Source of the DNA: an uncultured Clostridia bacterium
Lineage (GTDB): Bacteria; Bacillota; Clostridia; Oscillospirales; Oscillospiraceae
Direction of reading: 5' to 3'
DNA length: 6,540 nt
NCBI GenBank assembly: GCA_938023775.1
Contig: CALJDB010000310.1
Coordinates: 1 to 6,540 of the forward strand
Part shown: piece by piece, positions 4,838 through 6,540 of the stretch
Layout of the letters: the number at the start of each line of letters is the position of its first letter
How positions within the stretch are numbered: position 1 is the first letter of the stretch
Notes under the pieces: generated by a model
What the model saw: only the letters and a program-made list of their open reading frames with translations
The model's database searches: none
What the model was told of the DNA's origin: nothing
Position numbers and translations under genes: made by a program

Positions 4838-6540
4838 TCAGTTTCCGTCGGACTCGCTGCCGTCTGCCGGGGGCTCCGGGGTCTCCGGCGCGGCGGGAGC
4901 GGCGGGCTCGTCGTTCGTGAACATCGTGATCTTGCGCGCGGGGCGCTCGATCGTCTCGTCGATCTTGTGCGGCTCCGGCTTCGGCGGGGGCATCGTGCCG
5001 TGGTCGCAGAAATAGTTGAAGTCGTCGCCGTCCATGCTCTCGTGCTCAAGCAGATACTCTGCCACGGCTTTGAGCGTGTCGCGGTGCTCTTCGAGCAGCG
5101 CCTCGCAGCGGCGGGCGGCTTCGTCGAAGATGCGCTTGACCTCCTCGTCGATTAAGGCGGCGGTCTCCTCGCTGTAGCTCTTCATCTGACCGAAGTCGCG
5201 CCCGATGAAGATGGAGCGGTCGGAGCTGTCATAGTTGATGGGGCCGAGCTTTTCGCTCATGCCGTACTGCGTGACCATCGCGCGGGCGATGTTCGTCGCC
5301 TGCTGGATGTCGCCGGAGGCGCCGGTAGAGATGTCGTCAAGGAACAGCTTCTCCGCGATGCGGCCGCCGAGCGCCATGACGATATTGTCGAACATCTCGC
5401 CGCGGGACTTGAAGTTTTCGAGGTCCTCCGCCGGGCGGAACAGCGTGAATCCGCCGGCAGGGCCGCGGGGGATGATCGTGATATAGTGGACGGGGTCCGT
5501 GTGCTCCAGATACTTGCCCGCGATGGCGTGGCCCGACTCGTGGTAAGCGGTGAGCCGGCGGGCTTTTTCGGACATTTTCTTGCTCTTCTTCTCCGGACCC
5601 ATGGAGACTTTCAGGATTGCCTCCTCAATGTCCGCCGCGGTGATGAAGCGCTTGCCGCGCCGCACGGTGAGCAGCGCCGCCTCGTTCATGAGGTTTTCAA
5701 GGTCCGCGCCGGAGAAGCCGGGCGTGCCCTTCGCGATGGAGTTGAGGTCCACATCGTCGCCGAGGGGCTTGCCGCGGGCATGGATGCGCAATATCGCCTC
5801 GCGTCCGCGGATGTCGGGCAGTCCGACATAGACCTGACGGTCGAAGCGGCCGGGGCGCAGCAGCGCCTGATCGAGGATATCCGCGCGGTTCGTCGCCGCC
5901 ATGACGATGACGCCGTCGTTATTCGTAAAGCCGTCCATCTCGACAAGGAGCTGGTTCAGGGTCTGCTCGCGCTCGTCGTTGCCGCCGCCGAGACCGCTGC
6001 CGCGCTGACGGCCGACCGCGTCGATCTCGTCGATGAAGACGATGGCGGGGGCGACCTTCTTCGCCTGCTCAAACAGATCGCGGACTCTTCCGGCGCCGAC
6101 GCCGACATAGAGCTCCACAAAGTCGGAGCCGGAGATGGAGAGGAACTGGACGTTCGCCTCGCCCGCAACGGCGCGGGCGAGCAGGGTCTTGCCGGTGCCC
6201 GGAGGTCCGACAAGGAGCACGCCCTTCGGGATGCGCGCGCCCATCTCGGTGTACTGCTTGGGATCTTTGAGGAAGTCGACGATCTCGGCGAGCTCCTCCT
6301 TTTCCTCATCGCAGCCGGCAACGTCGGCAAAGGTGGTCTTTTTCTTGCTCTCGCTGCCGTTACGGGTGCGCGCCTTGCTGAACTTCATAACGCCGCCCGC
6401 CGCGCCGCCCTGCATCTTGTTCATCGCGATGAACCACACGACACAGAAAAGCCCGATGACGAGCAGATAAGGCAGGAAGGAGACCCACCACGGTGCCTGC
6501 CACTCCGGCGGGAAGTCATAGTCGCTGAGGATACCGGCGT
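4838..6540 (-). CDS. ftsH: ATP-dependent zinc metalloprotease FtsH (N-terminus beyond window edge)
   Basis: The frame is open to the right edge and gives 566 visible residues. The first membrane helix and most of the extracytoplasmic domain are missing. Visible residues 17-41 form the second membrane helix ([13 protein letters not shown] and on). The AAA+ domain follows: Walker A GPPGTGKT (111-118), pore loop [10 protein letters not shown] (142-151), Walker B VFIDEID (167-173), and the second region of homology with arginine fingers R231 and R234 in RPGRFDR. The peptidase domain has the zinc motif HESGH (333-337) and a likely third ligand, D410, in STGASGD. The tail is rich in proline, glutamate and alanine. 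FtsH degrades misfolded membrane proteins and some regulators at the membrane. A GTG at 6439 lies inside the second helix and is not the true start. Confidence 0.97.
   Translation of the reverse strand, partial: AGILSDYDFPPEWQAPWWVSFLPYLLVIGLFCVVWFIAMNKMQGGAAGGVMKFSKARTRNGSESKKKTTFADVAGCDEEKEELAEIVDFLKDPKQYTEMGARIPKGVLLVGPPGTGKTLLARAVAGEANVQFLSISGSDFVELYVGVGAGRVRDLFEQAKKVAPAIVFIDEIDAVGRQRGSGLGGGNDEREQTLNQLLVEMDGFTNNDGVIVMAATNRADILDQALLRPGRFDRQVYVGLPDIRGREAILRIHARGKPLGDDVDLNSIAKGTPGFSGADLENLMNEAALLTVRRGKRFITAADIEEAILKVSMGPEKKSKKMSEKARRLTAYHESGHAIAGKYLEHTDPVHYITIIPRGPAGGFTLFRPAEDLENFKSRGEMFDNIVMALGGRIAEKLFLDDISTGASGDIQQATNIARAMVTQYGMSEKLGPINYDSSDRSIFIGRDFGQMKSYSEETAALIDEEVKRIFDEAARRCEALLEEHRDTLKAVAEYLLEHESMDGDDFNYFCDHGTMPPPKPEPHKIDETIERPARKITMFTNDEPAAPAAPETPEPPADGSESDGN

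Overview
The window looks like a core chromosomal segment of a GC-rich, endospore-forming Firmicute, probably a clostridial lineage of the Oscillospiraceae type. That placement is inferred from three things: genes of the endospore programme (yqfC, yqfD, ylbJ), the yqfC-yqfD-phoH order known from Bacillus and Clostridia, and codons that mostly end in G or C. I see no mobile element, CRISPR array, tRNA or rRNA.

Layout, left to right. Positions 1-2164 (minus strand) hold a tight run yqfC > yqfD > phoH, with a 4-base gap and an ATGA overlap; phoH is cut by the left edge. Positions 2165-2274 are a divergent intergenic region with a perfect 13-bp inverted repeat. Position 2275 starts ylbJ on the plus strand, so three sporulation genes share one divergent control region. 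The 3' end of ylbJ overlaps by 20 bp the end of a convergent two-gene unit (3230-4362, minus) that encodes the two halves of a CHR (chromate transporter) family membrane protein, joined by an ATGA overlap. A rho-independent terminator oriented for this unit lies inside the ylbJ coding sequence.

Positions 4386-4415 hold the secG terminator, then secG (4438-4674), its own well-formed SigA-type promoter (4748-4776), the ftsH terminator (4790-4825), and ftsH (4838 to the right edge, with its N-terminus missing). SecG and FtsH act on membrane protein insertion and quality control. They are transcribed separately, because each is followed by a strong terminator.

No wholly new system is evident. 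The points most worth a second look are the symmetric divergent region between yqfC and ylbJ, the CHR-unit terminator embedded in ylbJ, and the lack of room for a conventional promoter between the secG terminator and the CHR pair.
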